Source: Ampelocalamus luodianensis
Taxonomy: Eukaryota > Streptophyta > Magnoliopsida > Poales > Poaceae
Assembly: GCA_036346255.1 (NCBI GenBank)
Contig: CM070623.1
Span: 22,450,875 to 22,514,874, forward strand
Length of the DNA stretch: 64,000 bases
Direction: 5' to 3'
The position numbers and the translations under genes are program-made. The notes below the pieces were generated by a model. It was not told where the DNA came from. It did not search any database and was given only the letters and a program-made list of their open reading frames with translations. Positions within the stretch are counted from its first letter, which is position 1, and every line of letters starts with the position of its first letter. Below are positions 10,797-24,375 of this stretch, one piece after another.

Positions 10797-12851
10797 TCAC
10801 CATGCCCACATAAAGTCAACTCAAATTACATGATCTCCGTCATAAACACTCAGGTCAAACAAGAATCAAGATAGTACTTCTCTACTCGAAAAAAAAAACT
10901 TTTTTTCCTCAGATGTTCTTTTAAGAAATAAACCTCCTCCCAATCATGGGTTTCAAATCATCACACTAACTCCTTTCTCTTAACCGACAACCCCAAAACG
11001 ATCCTCAAACCAAAAGAACGACCACACTTATTTAGAGAGACTCTACTAATCCACAAAAGGATTCTCTAGTTCACTCCTATACCAATGGAATTATTTTGAC
11101 AAATGGTTCCCAACACCTCAATAAAGATTTTTCACCCACAATCACATCACCTCATTCTATTAAGGATAATCAACTTGAAATTCTCAGCACACATACTCAT
11201 TTACTAAACCCAAAGTATTCTATCACACACTATTCAGAATCCACTTTTGTTCTTCTACTTCTACACATAATATTGGGCCTCCAAGGTTCTAGCATAAAAA
11301 TGCAAAGCCCACATTCAACCTCCAAGTCTCCTACAATGAATTTCTGGTATGATTGATAGGAAATCCTCAAATTCGTTTACTGAAATTTCACACAGCTCAA
11401 CAATAACCTTAGTCATTAATATCAACGTTCCTCACTAATCAAGTAACCGTCCAAGGCATTTCATTTCACCAATCTTGAACCTTCACTAAACACACTAATC
11501 AAATTCAGCTACACGACTACAATACACCCATTCGCAATACCCTCACTAATTGACTAAGATTCAAACATACTCAATCACTAGAGTCAATAAATCAATATAT
11601 AAATTCTTGACCAAGCTATCCTTAGAGATAATCTAACTCCTATAGGGTTAGTCACTGAGGCCGAGTCATACTTGACAATACTCAACTATTCCTGCTATCC
11701 CATTAATTAGCACAACACTTAGGTTTCTCCACACCGCTATTCTCATTAAACTTCACCATCAAAACTCTTCTACACATAGTCATTGAGCAACTGAGGGTCT
11801 AGTATAGATCACCAAACCCAAATTCAATCCCCATGGCTACTATAAACATAATTCAGGGTAACGGATACGAAACTCTCAAATCTGATGATTAAAATTCACC
11901 CAATCGCGATACTCTAATAAATTTATCAAGAGTTCATACTTTCGTCACATTCCAACATGGACAAAGGTTATTGGATCAGAACTCGTCATAGGTTCCACTA
12001 GTTGTAACACTAATCAAATTTTATTTCATCGCCAAAGCATTCCATCGAATCCTCTCCATGTGTTAAAGGTTAAAATCAAACCACTGTCTACTGCTCTTCA
12101 CATAGCCTAGTCCCCAAGATCTCACCTCTATCATATATTGGTCCTCCACCAACTAGTTGCCAAATTACACATTAGAAGACTTGGCAACACAAGTTGGTTA
12201 ATTCCTTTTTCAAGAAGGAAGAGACAAACTAAAACAAGTTTCAACAAACAAGAAAACGCTGCCCCTCGGAGTGAGCACGAGACCAAGAGAAACAGTCAAA
12301 AGGAAATGATCTCTAAAAACAAAATTACAAGTCTGCTGATGAGGGCACATGTCCCACAAGAAGGGACTTTCAACCCCCAAGAATCAAAATAAAACATTGC
12401 TATGGGAAACCCAAGAAACTCTTAAGCGGTAAGAACAGGAATGTTGCAAATTACCATACTTATCTCCAATCTCCAGTAATTATGGTACACATTTTTTTTC
12501 TTTGATTACAATACTACTTGCCAACACAAACCAGAAATGCCCTTAACCAAATTACATTAACCACTTAGGAACCAATCAGAACCTTTCCATACGTCACATT
12601 GCTCAATTAATTCTCTCTACTACCTAAATCATGAACTCCCAAAATTCCACGAATACAAAACTCCGAACATTTCATTTGATTGATATTACGAAAGACAATT
12701 AACTTACGTCCTCTTTGGAAGAATCATCACTACTACGACGAGTCAGAATCTCTTGAGGACAAACTTACTAACGTCAAGAATGATCTACCCTTAACAAGAC
12801 TCATTATCGTCAACTCTTCCTTTTAGTAAGCCCCCAAAGGCTTACCAAGAT
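10797..12851 (-). other. Element A interior, first part (non-coding)
   Basis: This is AC-rich sequence without a supportable gene. It is colinear with 16130-17900 inside element F, sharing, for example, the block AAGTCAACTCAAATT and the stretch around 12250-12400. It shows that A and F belong to one broad family whose interior here is long and non-coding. It continues at 20576 once F is removed. Confidence 0.7.
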
Positions 12852-13405
12852 TGTAACACCCCAACTCACATAGAGCCTGGAATGCTACTAAAAATTACAT
12901 TAAACCAATTTGAACTAAGACCAAATACAATTTTTTGGCAGAGCTTCCCTTGTATAGTTAACTATACCGAGGTTCCGACAATTAACCATAGCAATTAACA
13001 ATAAATTCCATATTCAAGTTCATTCAAGCATGCAAGATAATCTAAATAACATAAACAAATCGTACTATTCTCATCATTACAATTAATCTGAAACTCAAGA
13101 CCATCCTTAAGTGATTCTCAAGCAGTTCATTTATTGTTGGAATAAAACTAATGGCAAACGCCTTAAGATTGTGAGGTACTGAGTGCATCCAACGTCTAAT
13201 CCCTCCCATGCATGTTGTTCCTGCCAGATGTACCTAAAATATATAAAAGCAAGAGTGAACCCAAAGACTCAGCAAGTATCAACAAGGTTAAAGCAAAGAT
13301 CACAGTTATAGCATCAACACTCCACAACATCATTACATTAATCAAAGCTTTCATACTTATGGAATGCGACCAAATGCAACGCACCTTTTGAACTTGATCT
13401 CTTTT

Positions 13406-13633
13406 CGCATTTTACCGGTAATGCGGGGTATACATCCCTCGATGTATACCCTTGCCTGTGCCCTCTGGCACAGGGACCAAGAGCCTATACACCACATGTA
13501 TAGGGACCTTTGCTCATCATCTCAATGATGGGGACCTCTTTTCTCACTTGCCCATATTCCGCGAATGTGGGGACCTCAAGCCCGTCATTGCATGACGGAG
13601 ACCTCAACAAAGTATACTTAGTCACCACGTGAC
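13406..13633 (-). repeat. Hairpin series in the F 3' LTR
   Basis: Eight successive inverted repeats occur, read on the + strand: CGCATT/AATGCG (13406-13425), GGGTATACATC/GATGTATACCC (13426-13451, perfect 11-bp stem), CCTGTGCC/GGCACAGG (13455-13474), CCTATACA/TGTATAGG (13484-13504), CATCAT/ATGATG (13515-13530), CCCATATT/AATGTGGG with one G-T pair (13551-13571), CCGTCAT/ATGACGG (13582-13598) and GTCAC/GTGAC (13621-13633). Most are followed directly by GGGACC or GGGGACC. Confidence 0.85.
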
Positions 13634-13761
13634 CAAGACCCAAACATACACAAAACATGCATATGCACTATGACATCATCTTTCATACATACGAATTCAA
13701 TGTGTACACAATAACATGTAAGCATTAACATCATACGAAGGAAACTTTAACCATAACTTGT

Positions 13762-14106
13762 ATTCATCAAGATAGATGGAAGCTCATCACATTAACATCT
13801 ATGCATAGCTATTACGAGTAGGATACAACACAATTTCAGCATACAATCATAAATATGTAATAACCCGAATACTTGCATTCATCAAGATAGATGGAAGCTC
13901 ATCACATTAACATCTATGCATAGCTATTACGAGCAGGACACAACACAATTTCAGCATACAATCATAAATATGCAATAACCCGAATACTTGCATTCATTAA
14001 GATATATGGAAGCTCATCACATTAACATCTATGCATAGCTATTACGAGCAGGACACAACACAATTTCAGCATACAATCATAAATATGCAATAACCCGAAT
14101 ACTTGC
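13762..14106 (-). repeat. Three 115-bp tandem repeats in the F 3' LTR
   Basis: Units start at 13762, 13877 and 13992, each beginning ATTCATCAAGATAGATGG or a one-base variant. The paired LTR carries the same three units at 18994, 19109 and 19224. The expansion therefore pre-dates insertion of F. Confidence 0.85.
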
Positions 14107-15344
14107 CTCAACTGTGCGAGAACGGTGGACGCGAAGAGGGTGCTGCCCCTAGGATCACGCTCCCACCTGAACATAAAGATAACCCCAATCTAAGGCCAAC
14201 ATACTGGACTAAAAACATAAGTAACATCACAATTGAACTCGATAAACTCCTAAGCATTTTCTAATCTTCTAATTTCTAGCGATCGATTTGGTGCCCACTG
14301 CGGCCAGTCAACTTCTAAAATATATAACTTTCTGCTCAGGAGTCCAAATAAGATGATCTTATACTTTCTGAAAAGTTAATTAAATTACCTAAATAAACTT
14401 AGTTGGGGAGCCCTTTTGATTCTGCCATTTACTGCCCCTAGCAAGCCAATCTATCAGACATCAGAATTCACGTCGGGTTCTCTGGACAGTACACTAAAAC
14501 CACCATAACTTTTGCTACGAAAGTTCAAATCTTTCTTTATTTATCTCTATAAAAAGGTATGGAAATTACCTACATTTTTCGTTATACCGAGATCCTCTGA
14601 TTTCGTCCTTAACTAATGGTTTAACCCCGTTTCATATAGACTGTCCAAAAACTGACAGATCAACAGGACAGCGACACTAAAAAATTCATATCTTTTGATC
14701 CGTAAGTCGGAATCCAATGATCTTGGCGGCCACTGAAAGCTAAGAGAATTATATAAATATCTCTAGTATATGGGATCTCCACATTCTGCCTCTAAGGACA
14801 CGAAAACTGCCCGCCAAATCTCTGGACAGAAAGCAATCTAGAACCGACATTGCTAAGATACACAAATCTATGACTTTAACGAACGATGAACAGGGGTTAC
14901 CTTTGGAGAACCCGCTGTAGAACACGATGAACATCACCATATCTTTCTCCTTCCCTTCTCCCACTTCTTCTCCCTTTCTTCCTCTACCTTCCTCCCTCTT
15001 CTTGTTTGGCCGGCGGCACACAAGAACAGCAGGGCTGCGCCTCGGAGGAGATGGCAGCAAGGGCCAAGGGGGCAGCTACTGTAGCACCGTGGGTACTGTT
15101 GCAATGACGACGGCACTATAGCAGGTGCGGAGGTACTGTAGCAGATTAGGGTTTTTGCCCTCTCCCACTTGTAGCTGGCTGCTCCCTCTCCCACCTTGGG
15201 CCAAAATCAAGTGGGCCAAAAGCCTCGGCCCAGGTTGTCTACCTTTTGCAGGAATCCCCCTCTAATCCTCTACTAAATCGCTTTGCTAATCGGTCCTTCT
15301 CTCTAATTTATTTCTTCTCAGCAAATTAAATTTGGGGTATTACA

Positions 15345-18300
15345 TTCTACCCCCCTTAAACGGAATTCGACCCCGAATTCTAATCACGCTTAACGCCAAA
15401 GAAGCACCCAATTTACCAACAATACCACGGACCTACTGTGAACAATTCCGGACATTGCTCGCGCATGCAAGACTCCAACTCACAAGTTGCTTTCCTCTCG
15501 AACTTGGGGGACCACATCACCTTGATGGATATCAATGTCTTACACCTCAACATTCGACTCGACCTTTACAGGTACAATCAACACACAACTCTCAAAGGTA
15601 AGGTCTTACTCGTTGTGTGGCTCTAACAAAAACTCAAGCTTCGGACCTCTTAGGTACTCACTCCGCACTGGAACATACAAGAAATTGTGTACTCCGCGTA
15701 TGGACTCGAAACGGTCCTAGCACAACACCAACTTACAAATCCCCGTAACTATCGGGACCTATCCAACACACCTTTGGTGAAACTTCTCTTTGGTACCGAA
15801 TTACACCGTCTACACAAAACACACGGAACTCTATTTCCAACTCTCAGCCGATCACTTTACCTATGCAAGCAGCATCTCCTTTAATAAGGGACGCACAAAG
15901 AACTCGCCTACCAACTCCCTTATCCGAAGAACTCAACTGAAAACAAAGGAGTCATAATGCAACCAACTCAAAACCATGTTCCCTTCAGATGAGCCCAATC
16001 CAAAATCTATGGATTTAACATGAAAACTTTTCCACTTTTCAATTAGGGAGTTTGCAAATAACACCACGTAAGCCAAAGGAGAAATCACTCGGATGCACAA
16101 ATCAATCTTTTTTTTCTAAAGCAGAAAGAATCACACATGTGAACATAAAGCCAACTCAAATTGCAAACGACCTCTGTCATAAACACGCAGCTCAAACAAG
16201 AATCAAGAGAGCATTTTATTACCCGAGAAAATATTCTTTTCTCAATCCTTTCTTTTAAGAATTTAACTTTCCTTAAACCATGGGATTCCGAGTCATTGTA
16301 CCACACACTAACTCATTACTCTTAAATTGGCAACCTCACACGATGCTCAAACCGAATACGTCATTCACCTCTTGTAGAGAGACTCTACTGACCCCACCAA
16401 ACATTCTCTAGCCAACTCCTCTACCAACGGAGTTACTTTGGTAAATAATTTCTAATGCACCTCAACATGGACTTAGCCACAAACACATCACCTCAATCAT
16501 TAAGGATAATCAACTTCAAATTCACATCACACATTCTCATTTATTATATCAAAAGATTCTACCCATGATCAACACACTATTCAGGATCCTTTGTTGTTCT
16601 TCTATTTCTACATATAATCAAGGAGCGACCAAGATTCTAGCATAAACCACAAGCCCCATTTCGACCTCTAAGACTCCTACAATTAAATTCTCTTTGTAAA
16701 AGATTGGGAAATCCTCAGATTCGAGTACTAAACCCCCACAATCTAAACATACTCAATCCTTAACATCATCATGTAAACATATTCCCGACCAAATTATCTT
16801 CGGAAAGATTCTAACTGCTAGAGGGTTATTCACTGAAGCCAAGTCATACCTAGTAATAACTCAACAATCCCTACTATCCTATTAATCAGCACGACACTTA
16901 GATTTCTCCACATCGCTATTCTCATTAAACTTCACCATCATAACTCTTCTACAATCTTACTAAGTACCCAATCGCGATACTCTAATAAATTTATCAAGAG
17001 TCCATGCTTTCGTGAATTCCAACATAGATCATAATTCACCATAGGTTCCACTAGTTGAAACACTTTTATTTCATCGCCAAAACATTCCGTCGAATCCTCT
17101 CCGGCTGTTAAAGGTCAAAACCAATCCACTTTCTACTGCTCTTCAAATAGCTTGGTTCCAAAATCTCGCCACTATCATATACTTGTCCACCACCAACCAG
17201 TTGCCAAATTACACTTTAAAAGACTCGCAACACAAGTTGGTTAATTCCTTTCTCAAAAAGAAGAAACAAACAAATACGAGTTTCAACACACAAGAAAACG
17301 TTGCTTCTCAGAGTGAGCACGAGACCAAGAGAAACAATCAAATAGAAATGTACTCGGAAAATAAAATATGAGTCCATAGTTGAAGGCACATGTCCCACAA
17401 GAAGGAATTTCAACCTCCAAAAAAGAAATCATGATAAAAACATTGCTATTGAAATTCGCGAAACTCTTAAGTCAGAATAACGACGAGAAAAGTTGCAAAT
17501 TACAATTCCTAACTACAACCTCAAATACTTAAGGTACACCTTTTTAGTTAATGAGAAAGCAATTTCCTTTGATTACAACATCATTTAGCCAACTCAAAAT
17601 AAAAGAGCCTCTAAGTTCAAATCACATGAATCACTTAAGAATCAAATAGAACTTTTCCAACACTTCGCTTTGCTCAACAAATTTCAGCTACTACCCGAAC
17701 CATCTCATACTCACGGTCTTACTAACCTCGTCATTATATACTCTTAGCATGAATCATCATAGCCTACTATCCCATCATAAATATTTCCGAAAGAACACGT
17801 TGACTTATTTCAATTTTTCTTTCAATAAGATTGCAACAATCAACTTGTTCAAGAGAATAACTCATGCACAAACTACCTTATCGAAGTAAACCTCTTTTAA
17901 TAAGGGCATGCTGCCCCAAGTCATCCTCGCAAAACACAGATACATATATTACTTTTATTGTCCACCATTCACCTGTTAGCATAAGCTCAATACCAATTTA
18001 GTGCGCACTAATTCCAATCTAGAGGCTATCATAAACAATTGGTGACTATTCCATCATGTAAACAAAGATCACCAACTAGATCCCATCAGTTCATCTCTTA
18101 GCGATGCTCAACATCATACTTCGATACATTATAATTGCACATAGCAATTACATATGATCAGTACTTATCTATAAAAGATAACTCCAAGATTAATATCCAC
18201 TATGACAATAATCTAACATCTTCTGGACTTATCCATCCCAAAGGGCTAGATTAATATGTTGAGACCCGCAAATCCAATCTAACCGAGAAGCTTACCCAAT

Positions 18301-18672
18301 TTATCATCCATAGTGATCAAACCAGTTTCATCAACGTTCCATACTTCTTAATAACTCTTCTGACCCCAATTAGGTAAGAACATACTCTTAGTCACTATCC
18401 ATCAGGTAATTACTCTATGTCAACATCAAATTAATCAACTTCAATTCCAAGGATCCGGGTTAAGACCAATTATGCACCACGCTACAAATCTAACTTGATA
18501 ACTCATACTTTATCAATGAACGTCTATGTTTAACACCTCTCGTTTAAACATAACAAGACCTCACAAAAAGATTTTAACTCCTTTCAGAAAAAGGGGCATT
18601 AACTTCAACGCTCGAAATAATCCAAAAGAAATACATAAATCCAAAACCTTCACATGATAAAGAACTTGCAAT
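15345..18672 (-). other. Element F interior with pol tail
   Basis: At 15345-15560 the minus strand shows the polypurine tract and then, moving into the element, the end of a chromovirus-type pol: VMWSPKFERKATCELES followed by MREQCPELF. This is the same tail as in element E. Beyond that no gag, protease, reverse transcriptase or integrase core could be recognised. From about 16130 the sequence matches the non-coding A interior (10797-12851 and 20650-21360). The junction with the truncated 5' LTR at 18672/18673 is a deletion scar. Confidence 0.65.
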
Positions 18673-20575
18673 CCCTCGATGTATACCCTTGCCTGTGCCC
18701 TCTAGCACAGGGACAAAGAGCCTATACACCACATGTATAGGGACCTTTGCTCATCATCTCAATGATGGGGACCTCTTTTCTCACTTGCCCACATTCTGCG
18801 AATGTGGGGACCTCAAACCCGTCATTGCATGACGGTGACCTCAACAAAGTATACTTAGTCACCACGCGACCAAGACCCAAACATGCGCATGCATATGCAC
18901 TATGACATCATCTTTCATACATACGAATTCAACGTGTACACAATAACATGTAAACATTAACATCATACGAAGGAAACTTTAACCATAACTTGTATTCATC
19001 AAGATAGATGGAAGCTCATCACATTAACATCTATGCATAGCTATTACGAGTAGGACACAACACAATTTCAGCATACAATCATAAATATGCAATAACCCGA
19101 ATACTTGCATTCATCAAGATAGATGGAAGCTCATCACATTAACATCTATGCATAGCTATTACGAGCAGGACACAACACAATTTCAGCATACAATCATAAA
19201 TATGCAATAACCCGAATACTTGCATTCATCAAGATAGATGGAAGCTCATCACATTAACATCTATGCATAGCTATTACGAGTAGAACACAACACAATTTCA
19301 GCATACAATCATAAATATGCAATAACCCGAATACTTGTCTCAACTGCGCGAGAACGGTGGACGCGAAGAGGGTGCTGCCCCTAGGATCACGCTCCCACCT
19401 GAACATAAAGATAACCCCAATCTAAGGCCAACATACTGGACTAAAAACATAAGTAACTTCACAATTGAACTATATAAACTCCTAAGCGTTTTCTAATCTT
19501 CTAATTTCTAGCGATCGATTTGGTGTCCACTGCGGCCAGTCAACTTCTAAAATATATAACTTTCTGCTCAGGAGTCCAAATAAGATGATCTTATACTTTC
19601 TGAAAAGGTAATTAAATTACCTAAATAAACTTAGTTGGGGAGCCCTTTTGATTCTGCCATTTACTACCCCTAGCAAGCCAATCTATCAGATATCAGAATT
19701 CACGTCGGGTTCTCTGAACAGTACACTAAAACCACCATAACTTTTGCTATGAAAGTCCAAATCTTATGTTCTTTATCTCTATGAAAAGGTATGGAAATTA
19801 CCTACATTTTTAGTTATACTGAGATCCTCTTATTTCTTCTTTAACTAATGGTTTAACCCCATTTCCTACAGACTGTCCAAAAACTGACAAATCAAGAGGA
19901 CAGCGACACTAAAAAATTCATATCTTTTGATCCGTAAGTCGGAATCCGGTGATCTTGGCGGCCACTGAAAGCTAAGAGAATTATATAAATATCTCTAGTA
20001 TATGGGATCTCCAGATTCTGCCTCTAAGGACACGAAAACTGCCCGCCAAATCTCTGGACAGAAAGCAATCTAGAACCGACATTGCTAAGATACACAAATC
20101 TATGACTTTAACAAACGATGAACAGGGGTTACCTTTGGAGAACCCGCTGTAGAACACGATGAACATCACCAGATCTTTCTCCTTCCCTTCTCCCACTTCT
20201 TCTCCCTTTCTTCCTCTACCTTCCTCTCTTCTTGCTTGGCCGGCGGCACACAAGAACAGCAGGGCTGCGCCTCGGAGGAGATGGCAGCAAGGGCCAAGGG
20301 GGCAGCTACTGTAGCACCATGGTTACTGTAGCAATAACGGCAGCATCAGTAGCAAAGTGCGGAGTCTTTAGCAGATTAGGGTTTTTTGCCCTCTCCCACT
20401 TGTAGTTGGCTGCTCCCTCTCCCATCTTGGGCCAAAATCAAGTGGGCCAAAAGCCTCGGCCCTGGTTGTCTACCTTTTGTAGAAATCCCCCTCTAATCCT
20501 CTACTAAATCGCTTTGCTAATTTGTCCTTCTCTCTAATTTATTTCTTCTCAGCAAATTAAATTTGGGGTATTACA
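18673..20575 (-). repeat. Element F 5' LTR, inner end deleted
   Basis: This matches 13434-15344. The hairpin series (18673-18870) and three 115-bp repeats (18994-19338) are kept. One hairpin has lost a pair here (CCTGTGCC/AGCACAGG), while another is better paired than in the partner LTR (CCCACATT/AATGTGGG). The primer-binding site and the first 580 or so bases of LTR are missing. Confidence 0.85.
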
Positions 20576-20580
20576 AAGAT

Positions 20581-22010
20581 GTTACAGACCCCTTTATCAT
20601 CTCATCCTCAATTGAATGTATGCCAAAATCTTATATTCTCACTACAATAACCACTTTATTTTAGAGGAAAACTACTACACGAATTAAAAGGTTATTCCAA
20701 CACCCTTTCATCAAGACATACTTTTATCTGATAGTTCTACCATCATGTAAACATTGTTCATCCGTTAAATCCCATCAATTTGTCTCTTAGTGATGCTCAT
20801 CACCATACATTAATAGACATTATTTGCACCTAGCAATTATTTATAATCACTAGGTATCCCCAAAAAGGTTACTTCAAGATTAGTACCCACTAAGACAATA
20901 ATCTAACTCCTTTTGAACTTAACCATCCCAAAAGGTTAGATTAAACCATTGAGACTCATTAATCCAATTTACCAAAGAAGCTTACCAAATGTATCACTCT
21001 TAGTCATCGACTCAATTTCATCAACGTTCTACACCTCTTATTAACTCTATTGATTACAACTAGGTATAACCATACTCTTAATCACAGCTCCTCGAGAACT
21101 ACTACAAGACACTTTCAAATTAATCACTTTCCTTTCAAGGATCTTTGTTAGGATCGATCATGCATACACTGCAGATCTAACATGATGACCCATATCATAT
21201 CCATTAATTGCTTTGGTTATAATCTCTCACTTAACCAAGACAACACAGCACTAAAAGGTTTAACATCTTCTTTCATAAAGGAAATCCATTAATCTTCAAC
21301 ACTCAAAATACCCAAGAGAGATACATTGAGTCAAAGCCCCCACGTACTAAAGGACTTGCAAAAGAAAGCTTTCATTACCCAAAAACATCACACAAATAAG
21401 TGGGTCAAGTTTTCCAATGAGAAAGACAAAACTCCAATATAAAGTCAAACTTAACAATCAACCAAGTTCATCAGCTGCAAGAATAATTCATCGGTTGGGA
21501 AAACAATGATTGCTTTACAGAAAAAATTAAGGCAAAGGAAACACACCAACCTTTTTCAAAGTAACCCATTAACCGCAATGAACTAATAACCCAAGAGAAA
21601 CTCATCAATTTCAACTGGATAAGAGTTGACCAAATTCAAATTCAAGGAAGAGAACAACTCTTCTAAAGATACTCCCTATCAACACCTGTACTAAGATATC
21701 CGAGGTAACCACTTCCCTATTCTCATATCGCGAACGGTAGTGTAACCTGGTAAAACCCAGGGTTACAACCACGACATCAACCTCTCAACATGGGTTATCC
21801 CCACACATAATAATTATATAATCAATTAATAAGCAATCATACTCAATTAATATCAGCAATCATCAATATGATATAGCGGAAACGTAAATGCAATGTTTTG
21901 CCCATTCCCATCCTACTGTGCACCAGTGTGTCAAATTTTAAGTTGATTAGCCATTAGCAATTTTTAATTAATCTATTCACCACGGACCTAAAGCCCGCTC
22001 TGATACCAAC
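20581..22010 (-). other. Element A interior, second part, with primer site
   Basis: This continues 12851 after F is removed. It is non-coding and partly colinear with 17950-18670 of F. Its right end carries GCTCTGATACCA (21997-22008), the complement of the tRNA-Met primer-binding site, two bases from the LTR. That defines 22011-24375 as the 5' LTR on the minus strand. Confidence 0.75.
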
Positions 22011-24375
22011 TGTAACACCCCAGCCTGAAAAGACCTGAAATGCTACTAAACTAACACTATAACCATTTTAACATTGATACAATTCTCTAAAATCCGACAG
22101 AACCTCCTTTGTTTAGTTACTAAACCGGAGGTCCCAACCTTTAAATGTAACATAGTTAAATAATCCAATATCCAGCATCAACAAGAGACCACCAAAACTA
22201 TACTAATCATCATTATATCATCCATAGCATGCTAAACAACTACAAGCATAAACAAAAGGACATCCATGATCCTCTAATCAACTCTATTACAAATTATTCC
22301 AAGCAGAGGGAGTAATCATAAAGAATTCTTTAAGCAAGTTTCTGATCTACTAAATTATCATTCTATCAATTCAAATGTGAGTAGTTTGTGTCATTGTGCA
22401 ACCACTCTAAGTCTTACTCTCTCCCATGCATGTCGTTCTTGTAAAGGGGTACCTAAAAACACAACACCAGCAAGAGTGAGTCCAAAAACTCAGCAAGTAC
22501 AATAAATGGCAATAATAACATAAACAACTGTAATCATCAACATCCATCTACAGTCTCTATTATAAACATGTCATATGCTCATGCTATGCAAGATGCTCAA
22601 GTGCACTTTCTCTTTCTCTTTCACTTTTGCATTTTACCGGTAATGCAAAGTATGCAACCGTCGCTGCATACCCATGCCTGTGCTCGCAAGCGTATGGACC
22701 AATTGCCCAATACTTCGCAAGTAAAGGGGACCTCAAGCCCACACTCCACAAGTGTGGGGACCATAAGCCCATCGTTTTCATGATGGGGACCTTTTTTCAA
22801 TGCCCACATTCTACGAATGTGGGGACCTCAAGCCCGTCATCTACATGACGGGGACCTCGAATATGCATAGTCACCACGTGACCAAGCCTCCAATATGATA
22901 GCATGATGCACATGAACAAAACTTTAAACCATCATAAATTTGTATTCACAACAACGTCATACATGAATGAACTTATTCATACCTCCAGCATTCATCATCG
23001 TTTGACAATCATAGCATTCTAGCATCCATGAATAACACATATATTCATAATACTAGCAAACATGAACAATCACTCATGAATAACAATCAATCGTATCTCT
23101 AGCATTCACCATCCTTAATCATACATATCACACTATCAACCATGCATAGCTAATACGTATCAAAATACTAGCACTCTCTATCAACCATTCATAATTATTC
23201 TATCAACTAGAGTACTTGGCTTAACCGCGTGAGAACAGAGCATGCGAAGAGGGTGCTGCCTCCGGGTCCAATCCTCCACCTAAATTCATTTAAAAACATA
23301 CTAAGACAATAGTGAAGGACCAAACAAACTATAAAAAGTAAGCACGAACTAGCAATAACTCGAAACGCGACCCCGACTTCAAATTCCAGAATGCTGAAAT
23401 GACCCCTCTAGGAACAGTCATGTTCAAAAATTTGTATCTTTTAGTACAGTAGTCCAAATGAGGTGATCTTGGACTTCATGGAAAGGTTATCCAATTCCCC
23501 AACTAAACCTAGTTGGTGAGCCTTCCTGATTCGGCTAACTACTACCCCTATCAAGCTAATTAACAGAACATCATTTTCACGTCAGGTTCTCTGGACAGTA
23601 CACTAAAACTATTATAACTTTAGCTCGTTTGTCCAAACTTTGCGTTCTTGAGCTTCCCTGAAAGCTACGACAAATATCTACAACTTTTGTTATATTGAGC
23701 TCCTCATATTCTCCATTTAACAGATCGAACAAGACAGACATCGAAACTCGCTGACATCGAATGATTCAGTAAAACAGTTCCACCAATTAATTCATAACTT
23801 CTACTACAGAGGTCCAAATTTTGCGATCTAATACTTTGTCGAAAGCTAACGACGTCCTCTACAATTCTCTAGGAGAAGTCCAGAGCTGAATCGGCCTGCA
23901 ACTAAAACAAAACGACGATCTAACACTAACTGTCCTGAAGAAACAGAAATACCGATATTGCCAAATCGCGAAACTATACAACTAATCGAACAGGATCATG
24001 GGTTACCCTTGGAGAATGAGATGACGAACGCGGAGACCCAGCGAGGCTCCTTCCTTTCCTTCCTCTTTTCCTTCTCCCCTTCTTCTTCCTTTCTTCTTCT
24101 TCCTTCCTCTCATTCCTTTCTCCTCTTGGCATGGTAGCAGGAAGCGGATTGCTACAGTACCCGGATTGCTACAGTGCGGCGGTGCTACAGTACCTGGGCG
24201 AAGTTACTGTAGTAACCCTAGGGTTTGGTCTCCCCTCCCTCTTAAGTTGGGCTCCCCCACTTGGGCTATGGGCCAGCGGCCCACTACTCTCCTCAACTCA
24301 CTAAATTCTGAAATTTCACTCTTAAATACCTCTTCTAATCCTTGAATTATTTATTTAATTAAATGGGGTATTATA
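22011..24375 (-). repeat. Element A 5' LTR (2.4 kb)
   Basis: The ends are TGTAACACCC and TATTATA, with GTTGC immediately outside at 24376-24380. It contains the hairpin series at 22628-22882 and a pyrimidine-rich tract near 24050-24125 that matches the one near 1490 in the left LTR fragment. Confidence 0.8.
22628..22882 (-). repeat. Hairpin series in the A LTR
   Basis: Read on the + strand: TGCATT/AATGCA (22628-22647), GTATGCA/TGCATAC (22650-22671), two partly decayed members (about 22676-22728), CCCACACT/AGTGTGGG (22738-22758), CCCATC/GATGGG (22768-22787), CCCACATT/AATGTGGG (22803-22823), CCCGTCAT/ATGACGGG (22833-22852) and GTCAC/GTGAC (22870-22882). The order matches F, and matches E in reverse. 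Confidence 0.85.

Larger units (their letters stand above)
12852..15344 (-). repeat. Element F 3' LTR (2.5 kb)
   Basis: This LTR matches 18673-20575 closely from 13434 onward. It contains the hairpin series (13406-13633), three 115-bp tandem repeats (13762-14106), and a pyrimidine-rich tract near 14940-15005. On the minus strand it is preceded by a purine-rich tract (complement CTACCCCCCTTAAA at 15348-15361), the polypurine tract, which shows that this is the 3' LTR. Confidence 0.85.
12852..20575 (-). mobile_element. Gypsy element F, nested in A
   Basis: Both outer ends are clear: TGTAACACC at 12852 and GGGGTATTACA at 20575, flanked by a perfect AAGAT duplication (12847-12851 and 20576-20580). 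The 3' LTR is 12852-15344. The 5' LTR is 18673-20575 and has lost about 580 bases from its inner end together with the primer site. The interior (15345-18672) holds only the tail of pol next to the purine tract, so F could not move by itself. Confidence 0.85.
2729..24375 (-). mobile_element. Gypsy element A with nested elements D, E, F
   Basis: The outer ends are TGTAACACC at 2729 and TATTATA at 24375, flanked by a perfect 5-bp duplication GTTGC. Parts of A itself are a 3' LTR stub (2729-2815), interior 10797-12851 plus 20576-22010, a primer-binding site next to the 5' LTR, and the 5' LTR (22011-24375). The interior has no convincing gag or pol, so A was probably non-autonomous. D, E and F occupy the rest. 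The orientation comes from the tRNA-Met primer site lying just left of the right-hand LTR. Confidence 0.75.

Noticed and set aside
13406..13633. Hairpin series as a CRISPR array or tRNA cluster
   Set aside because: The units differ in sequence, spacers are short and conserved rather than variable, and no cloverleaf or anticodon arm can be drawn.
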